A DNA stretch of 64,000 bases from Stenotrophomonas acidaminiphila (GCF_001431595.1 NZ_LDJO01000026.1:124001-188000), one strand, 5' to 3'. Positions 1-10,391 are shown, counted from the first letter of the stretch. Notes: a model not told the origin generated them from the letters alone. Program-made: numbers and translations.

Positions 1-1049
1 ACATCTACGAAGGCAGCGAGGCGGCATCGCGCAAGGCCGGGTACGCGATCCGCGACGCGGCCGGCAACCCGGTCGAGCGCCTGCACCATGGCGACGAGCT
101 GTACACGCTGGACGACTACCGGCGCCGCTACGCGCAGTACAAGAGCGACGCCGACCTGCAGGCCGCGCATGCCGCCGTCGCCTTCATCTGCTCGTTCGAC
201 GACCACGAAGTGGACAACGACTGGAACGGCATCTGGGACCAGGACCGCACCCGGCCGGAACTGTTCGCGCTGCGCAGGCTGCACGCGATGCAGGCCTGGT
301 ACGAGAACTCGCCGGTGCGCCGCGCCCAGCTGCCGCGCGCGGACGGCGGCACCCGCTATTTCCGGCGCCTGGATTACGGCAACCTGCTGCGCATGCACGT
401 GCTGGACACGCGCAGCCACCGCGGCAACCAGATCTGCCCCAACCCCAGGGCGCTGGCCAAATGCCGCTTCGAGCAGGGCCAGGACTCGAGCATCCTCGGC
501 GCGGAACAGGAAGCCTGGCTGCATGCAGGCCTGGGCGGCGGCAGCCGCTGGAACCTCATCGCGCAGCAGGTATGGGTGATGCCGCTGCAGGGGCGCGACC
601 CCGACGGCCGCCTGCACGGCGCGTATGAGGACAAGTGGGATGGCTTCCCGGATTCGCGGCGACGCCTGGTCCAGGGCATCCACGACCGCAGACTCGGCAA
701 CGTGGTCATCGCCACCGGCGATGCGCACATGAATGCCGTGGCCGAAGTGCCGCTGCGCGACGACGAACGCGACGGCCCCGCGGTGGCGACCGAGTTCCTA
801 GCCACCTCGATCTCGTCCAATGGCGACGGCGCGGTCGATTCGCCGAGCGTGCGCCGCTTCGGCCAGGCCGACAACCCGTTCCTGAAGCTGATCGACAACC
901 TGCGCGGTTACCACCTCCACGAGATCAGCGCCACGCAATGGCGCACCGACATCAAGGTGATGGACCAGGTCCAGCGCAAGGGAGGGCGGCTTTCCACCCG
1001 GGCCAGCTTCATCGTCGAACCGCACGTGCCGAAGCTGCACCGAGCATGA
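1..1049 (+). CDS. phoD: Alkaline phosphatase D (PhoD)-type phosphatase, 3' part
   Basis: This is the C-terminal part of a PhoD-like metallophosphatase; its start lies left of the window. The frame is open from base 3 and stops at a TGA at 1047-1049. The hallmark DDHEVDNDW motif (around 200-226), which helps bind the Fe/Ca centre of the PhoD family, is clear. Further on, VIATGDAHMNAVAEV (around 705-745) matches the second metal-binding block. PhoD enzymes are secreted, usually by Tat, and release phosphate from mono- and diesters; the signal peptide cannot be seen here. An 82-bp gap separates it from the next secreted hydrolase, so the two may be co-transcribed. The family call is firm; the substrate is not known. 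Confidence 0.85.
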   Translation, partial: IYEGSEAASRKAGYAIRDAAGNPVERLHHGDELYTLDDYRRRYAQYKSDADLQAAHAAVAFICSFDDHEVDNDWNGIWDQDRTRPELFALRRLHAMQAWYENSPVRRAQLPRADGGTRYFRRLDYGNLLRMHVLDTRSHRGNQICPNPRALAKCRFEQGQDSSILGAEQEAWLHAGLGGGSRWNLIAQQVWVMPLQGRDPDGRLHGAYEDKWDGFPDSRRRLVQGIHDRRLGNVVIATGDAHMNAVAEVPLRDDERDGPAVATEFLATSISSNGDGAVDSPSVRRFGQADNPFLKLIDNLRGYHLHEISATQWRTDIKVMDQVQRKGGRLSTRASFIVEPHVPKLHRA

Positions 1050-1131
1050 CGGCCACGCCGGCATTTCCACGTCCATGTCCACATCGGCATTCCCGCGGCT
1101 GCCGGTCGGCCGCGATGCCCCCCACGAGCCC

Positions 1132-2378
1132 ATGAACACACGCCTCCTGCTCCTCGCCTTGCCGGTGCTGGCCACCAGCGCCTTCGCACAGCCGCCGGAA
1201 ATCGGCCAGCCGCTGCCGTCCTGGCGCGAAGGCGAACTGGACATCCACCACATCAACACCGGGCGCGGCGACGCCCTGTTCTTCATCCTTCCCGACGGCA
1301 CCACCCTGCTGGAAGACGCCAGCGGCAAGACGCTGGAGGCTGCGCCGTTCTCGTTGCCGAGCCGCCCCGATGCCTCGCGCCCGCCGGGCGAATGGGTCGC
1401 GCGCTACGTACAGCGGGTGATGCCGCCCGGCCACGGCGGCATCGACTACGCGCTGCTCTCGCATTTCCATGGCGACCACATGGGCGCGATTACCGCCGAC
1501 TCCCCGCTCGCCGCCAACGGCGCCTACCGGCTCAGCGGCATCACCCAGGTCATGGAGTCCGTGCCGATCGCCACGATCCTGGACCGCGGCTGGCCGCATT
1601 ACGATTTCCCCGGGCGATCCGCAACGCCACGGTCGACAACTACCGCCGGTTCCTCGACTGGCAGATCCGGCACCGTGGCCTGAAGGTGGAGCGCTTCGCA
1701 CCGGGCCGCAACGACCAGATCGCCCTGCTGCATGCGGCCGGCAACTACCCGGGCTTCGAGATCCGCAACCTATACGGCAACGGCCAGGTCTGGACCGGCA
1801 AGGGCAACGGCACGCGCGAACTGTTCCCGCCGCTGCACACCCTGGGCAAGGACCAGCAGCCGATCGAGAACATCCTCAGCAACGCCTTCGTCATCCGCTA
1901 TGGCAGGTTCGATTACTTCAGCGGCGGCGACCTCAGCGACGAGCGCGTCGCCCTGCCCGATGGCGACGGCGCCTGGCAACAGGTGGAACGGCCGGTGGCC
2001 GAAGCCGCCGGCCCGGTCGATGCGATGAAGGCCAACCACCACGGCAGCTGGGATGCCAACAGCGCCGCGTTCCTGGCGGCGCTGCGGCCACGCGTGATCG
2101 TGGTGACCACGCGCGCCGAAGGCCACCCGGCGGTGAACACCTGGCACCGGCTCACCTCGAAGGCGCTTTGGCCCGGCGAGCGCGACATCTTCGTCACCCA
2201 CGTATCCGAGGCCACCGCGCGCACCACCTACGGCATCGAGCGGCAGGCGCGCAGCACCCAGGGCCACGTGGTGATCCGCACCGCCCCGGGCGGCGACAGC
2301 TACCGCGTATTCGTGCTCGATGACGGCGACGAGCGGATGCGGGTCAAGGCGGTGTTCGGCCCCTACGCGGCGCAGTGA
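1132..2378 (+). pseudogene. Secreted metallo-beta-lactamase-fold hydrolase, broken by a frameshift
   Basis: The gene starts at ATG 1132 with a Sec signal peptide (MNTRLLLLALPVLATSAFA, cleavage before QP). The metal-binding SHFHGDHMG motif (around 1459-1485) is the HxHxDH signature of the metallo-beta-lactamase fold. The first frame ends at 1683, but coding sense passes to the -1 frame near 1609-1616, inside CCCCGGGCG, and then runs to the TGA at 2376-2378. The second part has the later motifs (GGDLSDERVAL, and KANHHGSWDAN), as in ComEC/Rec2-type secreted MBL hydrolases. One missing base in the C/G run would restore a single protein of about 415 residues. It may be a true pseudogene or a sequencing error. 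No programmed-shift element is evident. The substrate is unknown. Confidence 0.75.
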
Positions 2379-2455
2379 CGGCAACCGGTCGCATCGCGCA
2401 ACCCGCGGTGCGTCCCGGACGGCGGGCGGTCCAGACCACAGGAGGCAAAACGCAA

Positions 2456-2478
2456 AAGACCGGCCTGGGGCCGGTCTT
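2456..2478 (-). terminator. Rho-independent terminator of tRNA-Val
   Basis: A 10-bp perfect stem (AAGACCGGCC / GGCCGGTCTT) with a three-base loop lies 20 bases beyond the tRNA on the minus strand. It is followed there by a T-rich stretch (TTTGCGTTTTG). Confidence 0.75.
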
Positions 2479-2498
2479 CATGCGTTGCAACAATGTCT

Positions 2499-2573
2499 TG
2501 GTGGGCGGTGCAGGGTTCGAACCTGCGACCCTTGCCGTGTGAAGGCAATGCTCTACCGCTGAGCTAACCGCCC
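2499..2573 (-). tRNA. tRNA-Val (anticodon CAC)
   Basis: The minus strand folds as a standard tRNA. It has a GGGCGGT/ACCGCCC acceptor stem (2567-2573 with 2503-2509), a D-arm with AGCTCAGCGGTAGAGC, the anticodon loop TTCACAC (anticodon CAC, reading GUG), and a T-arm with GGTTCGAACC. The CCA end is encoded (2499-2501). Confidence 0.95.
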
Positions 2574-2730
2574 GTGTTGCGAGCCGCTAATTATAGGGGG
2601 AATCGCGAAGACGTCAACGGATCGATGCAACTTTTTTGCGCGCCCGGTCCGGCACCGCGACGGGCCCGCCAAGGGGCCCGCCTGCACGCGCATCCTGCGC
2701 CCTTTGGGGAGCCGGAGGCGCCCACGCCGC

Positions 2731-3084
2731 CTACATGGTGTGGGTCGGCTTGTCCGAACCGGCGGTGCCGGCCAGCAGGGTCTCGATGCGGCCGCGGATG
2801 GCCTCGCCATCGGCACCGTCGGCCAACTGCACGCCGATCCCGGCCTGGCGGTTGCCCTGCGCGCCCAGCGGCGTGACCCAGACCACCTTGCCGGCTACCG
2901 GCAGGCGCTCGCTGGAATCGGGCAGGGTCAGCAGCACGAACACTTCGTCGCCCACGAAATAGCGCTTGGGCGTGGGCACGAACACGCCACCGTTCTTCAC
3001 GAACGGCATGTAGGCGCTGTACAGCGCGGCCTTGTCCTTGACCGCCAGGGAAAGAATGCCCTGGCGCGCGTTCGTCGCACTCAT
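2731..3084 (-). CDS. pilZ: PilZ-domain protein, type IV pilus control
   Basis: This is a 117-residue single PilZ domain. It resembles the Xanthomonas PilZ protein that is required for type IV pili and binds FimX and the pilus ATPase PilB; those roles come from family knowledge. Residues around 25-80 (FVKNGGVFVPTPKRYFVGDE, then VAGKVVWVTPLG) match. The canonical c-di-GMP-binding RxxxR motif is not seen at the N-terminus, as in the true PilZ orthologues that do not bind the nucleotide. Its ATG overlaps the TGA of holB in an ATGA (3081-3084), so it is translationally coupled. The holB-pilZ order is typical of Pseudomonas and Xanthomonas. Confidence 0.85.
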   Translation of the reverse strand: MSATNARQGILSLAVKDKAALYSAYMPFVKNGGVFVPTPKRYFVGDEVFVLLTLPDSSERLPVAGKVVWVTPLGAQGNRQAGIGVQLADGADGEAIRGRIETLLAGTAGSDKPTHTM

Positions 3085-4040
3085 CGATTGTTTCCTTTGG
3101 ATGGCGGCGGGTTGGCCGCGGCCCAGCCCAGCAGCAGCTCCACCATCGCCAGATCGGCGCGCACCGTGGTGCGCAGCAGGTCGCGGGCGCGGTTGGCGGC
3201 ATCGAACCAGGCGGCCAGCTTGTGCAATCGGCCCGGATCGGTCAAGCCGTCGGTGGCCCGGCGCAGGGCCAGGTCGGCGGCATGCCGCAGGCGCAGGTCG
3301 GCATGCTCGTCGCCGCTCCAGCGCTGGGCCAGCTCCACCGCGCCGACGCGCCCGCCGGCGAGCCTGTCCAGTTCCTCGGCCACCTGCCGGCGCAGCGCCA
3401 TGCCCTCGCCCTGCAGCCAGCGGTCGGCCAGCCCGGGATGGCCGCGTGCGGCGTCGAGCGCTTCGCGCGCAGCGCCTTCGGCATGCCCCTGGCGCTGCAG
3501 CCAGGCCAGCGCCTCCTCGCGCGGCGGCAGCCGGAACTCCAGCCGCTGGCAACGGCTGCGGATGGTCTGCGGCAATCGCGCCGGGTCGGCGCTGACCAGC
3601 CACAGATAGCGGCCCGGCGCGGGTTCCTCCAGCGTCTTGAGCAGCGCGTTGCAGGCGGCACGGTTGATCGCATCGGCCGGGTCGACGATCACCACCTGGG
3701 CCGCGCCGTACTGCGGCGTCAGCGCCAGCTTCTGCGAGATCTCGCGCACCTGTTCGATCACGATCTCGGTACGCAGCTTGTCGCCGGTCTTGTTGGGGAT
3801 GAAGGACACCACCTGCAGGTCCGGGTGGGTGCCGGCGGCGATCAGCTGCGCGTTGCGCGTGCGCCCGGCCGCATCCATGCCGGTATCCAGCACGTGGCGG
3901 GCCAGCGCCATCGCCACCGCGCGCTTGCCCATGCCGGCCGGCCCGCACAGCAGCAGGCCATGGCCGAGGCGGCCGGCATCCAGCGCCGCCACGGTCTGGT
4001 CATGGGCGCGCTGCTGCCAGGGGGCGAAAACGTCGCTCAC
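3081..4040 (-). CDS. holB: DNA polymerase III delta' subunit
   Basis: The 319-residue protein is the clamp-loader delta' subunit. It forms part of the DnaX complex that opens the beta clamp during replication. The degenerate P-loop region LLCGPAGMGKRAVAMALARH is near residues 29-50, followed by the DnaX-like sensor segment VVIVDPADAINRAACNALLK and LEEPAPGRYLWLVSADPARL, and then the SRCQRLEF motif. The zinc-finger cysteines of DnaX are absent, as is usual for delta'. It overlaps mltG upstream and pilZ downstream by four bases each (ATGA), so the three genes form one translationally coupled unit. Confidence 0.92.
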   Translation of the reverse strand: MSDVFAPWQQRAHDQTVAALDAGRLGHGLLLCGPAGMGKRAVAMALARHVLDTGMDAAGRTRNAQLIAAGTHPDLQVVSFIPNKTGDKLRTEIVIEQVREISQKLALTPQYGAAQVVIVDPADAINRAACNALLKTLEEPAPGRYLWLVSADPARLPQTIRSRCQRLEFRLPPREEALAWLQRQGHAEGAAREALDAARGHPGLADRWLQGEGMALRRQVAEELDRLAGGRVGAVELAQRWSGDEHADLRLRHAADLALRRATDGLTDPGRLHKLAAWFDAANRARDLLRTTVRADLAMVELLLGWAAANPPPSKGNNR

Positions 4041-5098
4041 TGCTGCGCCTCCGCCGCGCGGTTCCCGCGCAGCTGGCGCAGGTAGCGCGCCACGGCCGCG
4101 TTGTGTTCGGCGTAGGTCGCCGAGAACACGTGTGCACCGCTGCCGTCGCCGACCGCCACGAAGTACAGCGCGTCGCCCGGTGCCGGGCGCGCGGCTGCGG
4201 CCAGCGCATCCTTGCCGGGCATGGCGATCGGCGTGGGCGGCAGGCCGGCCCGGGTATAGGTGTTGTACGGCGTGTCGGTGGTCAGGTGGACCTTGCGGAT
4301 GTTGCCGTCGTAGGCGCTGCCGATGCCGTAGATCACGGTCGGGTCGGTCTGCAGGCGCATGCCCATTTTCAGGCGGCGCGCGAACACCCCGGCGATCTGC
4401 GGCCGCTCGGCGGCCAGGCCGGTTTCCTTCTCCACGATCGAGGCCAGGATCAACAGTTCGTAGGGCGAAGCCAGCGGCAGGTCGTCGCTGCGCGCGGCCC
4501 AGGCCGCGGCCAGTTCCTTTTCCATCGCCGCATGGGCGCGCCCGAGCACGTCCAGGTCGCTGTCGCCGCGCTGGTAGACATAGGTTTCCGGCAGGAAACG
4601 GCCTTCCGGATGCTGGTCGGGGAAACCCAGGCGGCGCATCAGCTCGGCATCGTCCAGCGCATCGGTTTCGTGCAGCAGCGGCTCGGCCCGCCGCAGCGCG
4701 GCGCGCAGCTGGCGGATGTTCCAGCCCTCGACGATGGTCACGCGGTGCTGCAGCACCTTGCCCTGGCGCATGCGCAGCAGCAGTTCGCGCGGGGTGATCG
4801 CGTCATCCAGCGCGTACTCGCCCACCTTGAGCTTGCCGGCGGCGTCGAGCTGGCGTGCCAGCAGTTGCCACTGGTAATCGCGGCCTTCGCCGATGCCGGC
4901 CTGGCGCAGCTTGCCGAGCACGGCATTGAGTCCGTCGCCGCGGGCGACCACCACGCTGTCCTGGCTCGGCGTGAGCCGCACCTCGGCGAACTGCACCTGC
5001 CGGTAGTAGAACCAGCCGCCGATGCCGACGACGATGCCGGCCAGCGTCAGCAGCAGCAACAGCACCGTCAGCAGACAGCCGCGTTTGCCAAGCCCCAT
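4037..5098 (-). CDS. mltG: Endolytic murein transglycosylase MltG
   Basis: The protein (353 residues) has one N-terminal membrane segment (residues about 9-31, LLTVLLLLLTLAGIVVGIGG) and a periplasmic YceG domain. The catalytic region ILASIVEKETG (around residues 215-225) carries the family's essential Glu, followed by VFARRLKMGMRLQTDPTVIYG, a signature of MltG. The enzyme cuts nascent glycan strands and is thought to end their polymerisation. It sits between pabB and holB. In many gammaproteobacteria tmk lies between mltG and holB, but here the two overlap by 4 bases and no tmk is present. Confidence 0.93.
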   Translation of the reverse strand: MGLGKRGCLLTVLLLLLTLAGIVVGIGGWFYYRQVQFAEVRLTPSQDSVVVARGDGLNAVLGKLRQAGIGEGRDYQWQLLARQLDAAGKLKVGEYALDDAITPRELLLRMRQGKVLQHRVTIVEGWNIRQLRAALRRAEPLLHETDALDDAELMRRLGFPDQHPEGRFLPETYVYQRGDSDLDVLGRAHAAMEKELAAAWAARSDDLPLASPYELLILASIVEKETGLAAERPQIAGVFARRLKMGMRLQTDPTVIYGIGSAYDGNIRKVHLTTDTPYNTYTRAGLPPTPIAMPGKDALAAAARPAPGDALYFVAVGDGSGAHVFSATYAEHNAAVARYLRQLRGNRAAEAQQ

Positions 5099-5228
5099 GG
5101 ATTACCTCGAAGTCCGATCCTGCCGCGCAGGATACCGCGCGCCGCGTCGCGGCCGCCAAGCAATCGCCCGGCGCGGCTGCCGGCGTTGATGGCCGGGCAG
5201 GCTGACCGCCATGGCGACGGCCGCGGCG

Positions 5229-6572
5229 CTACAGCGCGCGCAGCAGGCCGCGGGCCTTGGCGCGGGTCTCGTCCAGTTCGCGCGACGGGTCGGAATCGAC
5301 CACGATGCCGGCGCCGGTGCGGAAACACACGGTATCGCCCTGCACCTCGGCGGTGCGGATCAGGATGTTCAGGTCCATGTCGCCATCGCGGTTGAGCCAG
5401 CCGAACGCACCGGTGTAGGCCCCCCGCGCGGTCCGCTCCAGCTCGGCGATGATTTCCATGCAGCGCACCTTGGGGCAGCCGGTGATGGTGCCGCCGGGGA
5501 AGGTCGCGGCGATCACCTGCCCCGGGGTCACCTCCGGGCGCAGCCGCGCGCGCACGTTGCTGACGATGTGGTGCACGTGGGCGTAGCTTTCGACCGTCAT
5601 CAGCTCGTCCACCTCGACGCTGCCCGGCGCCGCGATGCGGCCCAGGTCGTTGCGCTCCAGGTCGATCAGCATCACGTGCTCGGCGCGCTCCTTGGGGTGG
5701 CCGACCAGTTCGCGGATGCGCGCGGCATCGTCGTCGCCGTCGAAGCGCGGGCGGGTGCCGGCGATCGGCCGGGTCTGCACCACGTCGCCTTCGACCGACA
5801 CCAGCCGCTCCGGCGAAGAACTGACCACCGCGCGCCCGGCCGCATCGAACAGCCCGGCGAATGGCGCCGGATTGGCCTGGCGCAGGCGCGCGTACAGCGC
5901 CGCCGGCGCCAGCGGTCGCGCGAAGCGCGCCTGCCAGCGGCGCGAGAGATTGACCTGGAACACATCGCCGGCATGCAGGTAGTCGATCACCCGGCGGACA
6001 CCGTCGATGAACTGCGCGTCGGCGTCCTCGTCCAGCGCCAGCGGCGGCTGCCAGGCCGGCAGGTCCGGTAGTTGCCGCGCCGCGTGCAGGTCCTGCCGCA
6101 GCTGCTCGAACACGGCGTCGCGGCCGTCCTCGGCCAGCGCCATGCAGCGCCCGCTGTCGCGGTCGCGCAGCACCGCCGCCGGGCAGCGCAGGGCCAGCGC
6201 CGGGGGCAGTCCGTCGCTGCGCTGCGGCAGGCGCAGCACCGGCTCGACCTGCCCGGCCAGCTCGTAATCGAGCAGCAGCGCCCAGCCACCGCGGAACGGA
6301 ACCCCCGCGGCAGCCGGGTCGCGCGCGGTGCGCAGCGCCTGCCAGTCGCGGTCCAGTGCGTCCAGGAAGCCGCCTTCGACCGGCGTACCGTCTTCGCGCC
6401 GCACCGTGCCATCGGCATCAAGCCGCAGTTGGCCGCCATCGGCGACCAGCAGCAGGTCCCAGCGCCCCTGGCGACCGGCGGCGGTGGATTCGAGCAGCAG
6501 CGGGTAGCGCTGCGGGGCGAGCCGATGCAGCGCCAGCAGGTCGGTGTCGGCGTGCAGGGGGAAAAGATGCAT
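5229..6572 (-). CDS. pabB: Aminodeoxychorismate synthase component I
   Basis: The 447-residue protein belongs to the chorismate-binding family (TrpE/PabB/MenF). It uses ammonia from PabA to make 4-amino-4-deoxychorismate for folate. The C-terminal half has the full chorismate-binding set: ERLVSVEGDVVQTRPIAGTRPR, AEHVMLIDLERNDLGR, HIVSNVRARL, ATFPGGTITGCPK and RTGAGIVVDSDP. The position of the covalent Lys of E. coli PabB (PIKGT) is Ala here (PIAGT), as in TrpE and in a known class of PabB. The single-domain form, its length and its place next to fabF and mltG favour PabB over TrpE. A TrpE-like role cannot be fully excluded from motifs alone. Confidence 0.82.
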   Translation of the reverse strand: MHLFPLHADTDLLALHRLAPQRYPLLLESTAAGRQGRWDLLLVADGGQLRLDADGTVRREDGTPVEGGFLDALDRDWQALRTARDPAAAGVPFRGGWALLLDYELAGQVEPVLRLPQRSDGLPPALALRCPAAVLRDRDSGRCMALAEDGRDAVFEQLRQDLHAARQLPDLPAWQPPLALDEDADAQFIDGVRRVIDYLHAGDVFQVNLSRRWQARFARPLAPAALYARLRQANPAPFAGLFDAAGRAVVSSSPERLVSVEGDVVQTRPIAGTRPRFDGDDDAARIRELVGHPKERAEHVMLIDLERNDLGRIAAPGSVEVDELMTVESYAHVHHIVSNVRARLRPEVTPGQVIAATFPGGTITGCPKVRCMEIIAELERTARGAYTGAFGWLNRDGDMDLNILIRTAEVQGDTVCFRTGAGIVVDSDPSRELDETRAKARGLLRAL

Positions 6573-6699
6573 CGGTGACCCGGAGATCAGGAGGGCGGTG
6601 CGTTCCGCCGACAGGAGAGGATTCCCTGCGGGGCGGGTGCGGAAACCGCGGAGCCGGTGCGGGTGGACGCGGCCATGACCCCGTGCGCCCGCGTGCCGC

Positions 6700-6721
6700 C
6701 CCTCTCCCGGCGGGGAGAGGG
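6700..6721 (-). terminator. Hairpin downstream of fabF
   Basis: A 9-bp perfect GC-rich stem (CCCTCTCCC / GGGAGAGGG, loop GGCG) starts 14 bases after the fabF stop on the minus strand. There is no T-run after it, so it may be an mRNA-stabilising hairpin or a weak terminator rather than a strong stop before pabB. Confidence 0.45.
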
Positions 6722-6734
6722 TACAGCCGCTGGA

Positions 6735-7997
<1,263 letters not shown>

Positions 7998-8154
7998 TGC
8001 GGTTTCTCCTGACCCGGTGCTCGATGCGGGTATGACGCGGGGGACGCGGATGCACATGGCCGTTCACGGCCGGATTACGGACTGCGTGGACCTGCCGCTG
8101 GCGCGGCTTCCACACCAACCGGACGGGACCGCTGCGCGGCCGGCGCCCGAATGG

Positions 8155-8178
8155 GATGGGGCCGCTGTCGCGGCCCCA
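8155..8178 (-). terminator. Hairpin between acpP and fabF
   Basis: A 10-bp perfect stem (ATGGGGCCGC / GCGGCCCCAT) with a TGTC loop lies 58 bases beyond the acpP stop. No T-run follows, so partial termination or protection of the very abundant acpP mRNA is more likely than full termination. Confidence 0.5.
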
Positions 8179-8235
8179 TGGGCTTGCCGTGCGCGGCGTG
8201 CGGAACTGCCGCCGCCGCGCATCAGCCGCCGGTCA

Positions 8236-8475
8236 TCAGGCCTTGACGTGGGCCTTGATGTAATCGATGGCGGCCTGCACGGTGCTGATCTTCTCGGCTT
8301 CTTCGTCCGGGATCTCGCACTCGAACTCTTCTTCCAGCGCCATCACCAGTTCGACGGTGTCCAGCGAGTCAGCGCCCAGGTCATCGACGAACGATGCGCT
8401 GTTGGTGACTTCCTCTTCCTTGACGCCAAGCTGTTCGACGACGATTTTCTTGACGCGTTCTTCGATGGTGCTCAT
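8236..8475 (-). CDS. acpP: Acyl carrier protein
   Basis: This 79-residue acidic protein carries acyl chains on a 4'-phosphopantetheine arm attached to the Ser of [18 protein letters not shown]. The start [18 protein letters not shown] is typical of AcpP. The chosen ATG (8475) sits 7-10 bases after a GGAG-type ribosome site (TGGAGCGATATCCA). It lies in the conserved fabD-fabG-acpP-fabF order, and it is flanked by a stable hairpin downstream. Confidence 0.97.
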   Translation of the reverse strand: MSTIEERVKKIVVEQLGVKEEEVTNSASFVDDLGADSLDTVELVMALEEEFECEIPDEEAEKISTVQAAIDYIKAHVKA

Positions 8476-8623
8476 TGGATATCGCTCCAGATGGAGTAGT
8501 GGTTCAAAAGGCGCCATCGGAAGCGATGGCCGTGGGATAGTGTAGTGGAAAGCGCCGGGGCCTTGCATTCTGGGAAAATGCCCCGGCGATCAACCACTTG
8601 GGCGCGTTCCCTGCGCCTCACGC

Positions 8624-9367
8624 TTACGGCATGTACATGCCGCCGTTCACGTGGAGGGTTTCGCCGGTGATGTAGCTGGCCGACGGGCCGGCCAGGAACG
8701 CCACCGCGCGCGCGATGTCCGCCGGCTCGCCGAGGCGGCCGAGCGCGATCTGGCCGAGCATCGCGGTCTTGGCGTCCTCGGGCAGATCCTTGGTCATGTC
8801 GGTGTCGATGAAGCCCGGTGCCACGACATTCACGGTCACCCCGCGGCTGCCGATTTCCTTGGCCAGCGACTTGGAGAACGCGATGATGCCGGCCTTGGCC
8901 GCGGCGTAGTTGGCCTGGCCCGCGTTGCCGGTCACGCCGATCACCGAGGCGATGTTGATGATGCGGCCCTTGCGTGCCTTCATCATGCCGCGCATCACCG
9001 CCTTGGAAGTGCGGTACACGCTGGTCAGATTGGTGTCGAGGATCGCCTGCCAGTCCTCGTCCTTCATGCGCATCAGCAGGTTGTCGCGGGTGATGCCGGC
9101 GTTGTTGACCAGGATGGTGATGGCACCGAATTCCTTGCCCACCGCGTCGATCAGCGCGTCGACCGCGCCGGGCTCGGTGACGTTCAGCGCGCGGCCGTGG
9201 CCGCCCTGCGCGGCCAGGCGTGCGCCGATGGCGGCGGCGCCGGATTCGGTGGTGGCGGTACCGATGACGGTCGCGCCCTGCGCGGCCAGTTCGTCGGCGA
9301 TGGCCGCGCCGATGCCACGGCTGGCGCCGGTGACGAGCGCGATTTCACCCTGCAATGGCTTGCTCAT
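8624..9367 (-). CDS. fabG: 3-oxoacyl-ACP reductase
   Basis: This is a short-chain dehydrogenase (247 residues) that reduces beta-ketoacyl-ACP with NADPH in fatty-acid elongation. The cofactor loop GASRGIGAAIA is at the N-terminus. It is followed by NNAG, the catalytic Ser in NIASVIG, and the YAAAKAG (YxxxK) pair. The FabG marker NNAGITRDNLLMRMKDEDW is present, and the end GETLHVNGGMYMP is standard. The start MSKPLQGE (ATG 9367) aligns with the family; the open frame upstream is spurious. It is 79 bp after fabD. Confidence 0.96.
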   Translation of the reverse strand: MSKPLQGEIALVTGASRGIGAAIADELAAQGATVIGTATTESGAAAIGARLAAQGGHGRALNVTEPGAVDALIDAVGKEFGAITILVNNAGITRDNLLMRMKDEDWQAILDTNLTSVYRTSKAVMRGMMKARKGRIINIASVIGVTGNAGQANYAAAKAGIIAFSKSLAKEIGSRGVTVNVVAPGFIDTDMTKDLPEDAKTAMLGQIALGRLGEPADIARAVAFLAGPSASYITGETLHVNGGMYMP

Positions 9368-9446
9368 GCGGTTTCCTCTTGGTGCGCCGCAGGCTGCGGC
9401 TGCAGGTCGGGGCCGGGCGCGGACGCCGGCGGCCGTATCGTAGGGG

Positions 9447-10391
9447 TCAGGCGGCCCACTCTTCCAGCGCGCCGGCGAAATCGGCCGGGGTGGTGAGCGA
9501 ACGGCCATCGATGCTCTTGTCGATGCGCTTGACCAGGCCGGCCAGCACCTTGCCCGGGCCGCATTCGGCCACGCGGGTCACGCCGCGCGCGGCCAGCGCC
9601 TGCACGCAACCGGTCCACTGCACCGGCAGGTACAGCTGGCGCACCAGCGCGTCGCGGATGGCGTCCACGCCCTCATGGACCTGGGCGTCGACGTTCTGCA
9701 CCACCGGCAGCGACGGCATGCGCCAGTCCAGCCCGGCCATGGCCCCGGCCAGCCGGTTGGCGGCCTCGCGCATCAGCGGCGTATGCGAAGGCACGCTCAC
9801 GGCCAGCTTGACCGCCTTGCGCACGCCCTTGTCCGCCAGCAGCGCCAGCGCCCGGTCGACCGCCGCGGCGTCGCCGCCGATCACGATCTGGCCCGGGGAG
9901 TTGAAATTGGCCGGCACCACCACCTGGCTGCCGCTGGCCTGTTCGCAGATTTCCTGCACCAGCGCATCCTCGGCGCCGAGCACCGCGGCCATGGCGCCAA
10001 CGCCTGTCGGCGCGGCCTCCTGCATCAGCTGGCCGCGCAGCCGCACCAGGTGCGCGCCATCGCGCAGCGACAGCGCGCCGGCCGCGACCAGCGCGGTGTA
10101 CTCGCCCAGGCTGTGCCCGGCCAGCACGGCCGGCATGGCGCCGTTGTTCGCACCCCACAGCCGCCACACCGCGATGCCCGCGGCCAGCAGCGCCGGCTGG
10201 GTGTATTCGGTGCGGTTGAGCTGCTCTTCCGGGCCACCCTGCGACAGCGCCCACAGATCCACGCCGGCGCCCTCGGAGGCTTCGGCGAAGGTATCGCGGA
10301 CCTGCGGGTGCAGTTCGGCCAGTTCGGCAAGCATGCCCAGCGACTGGGAACCCTGGCCGGGGAATACGAAAGCGAGTCGGGAGTCAGTCAC
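9447..10391 (-). CDS. fabD: Malonyl-CoA-ACP transacylase
   Basis: The 314-residue enzyme loads malonate onto ACP for fatty-acid synthesis. It begins with the family motif FVFPGQGSQSLGM. The active-site Ser is in LAGHSLGEYTAL, Arg in VRLRGQLMQEA, and the catalytic His in VPSHTPLM. Its place between the kinase-like gene and fabG on the minus strand matches the usual fabH-fabD-fabG order. Confidence 0.96.
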   Translation of the reverse strand: MTDSRLAFVFPGQGSQSLGMLAELAELHPQVRDTFAEASEGAGVDLWALSQGGPEEQLNRTEYTQPALLAAGIAVWRLWGANNGAMPAVLAGHSLGEYTALVAAGALSLRDGAHLVRLRGQLMQEAAPTGVGAMAAVLGAEDALVQEICEQASGSQVVVPANFNSPGQIVIGGDAAAVDRALALLADKGVRKAVKLAVSVPSHTPLMREAANRLAGAMAGLDWRMPSLPVVQNVDAQVHEGVDAIRDALVRQLYLPVQWTGCVQALAARGVTRVAECGPGKVLAGLVKRIDKSIDGRSLTTPADFAGALEEWAA

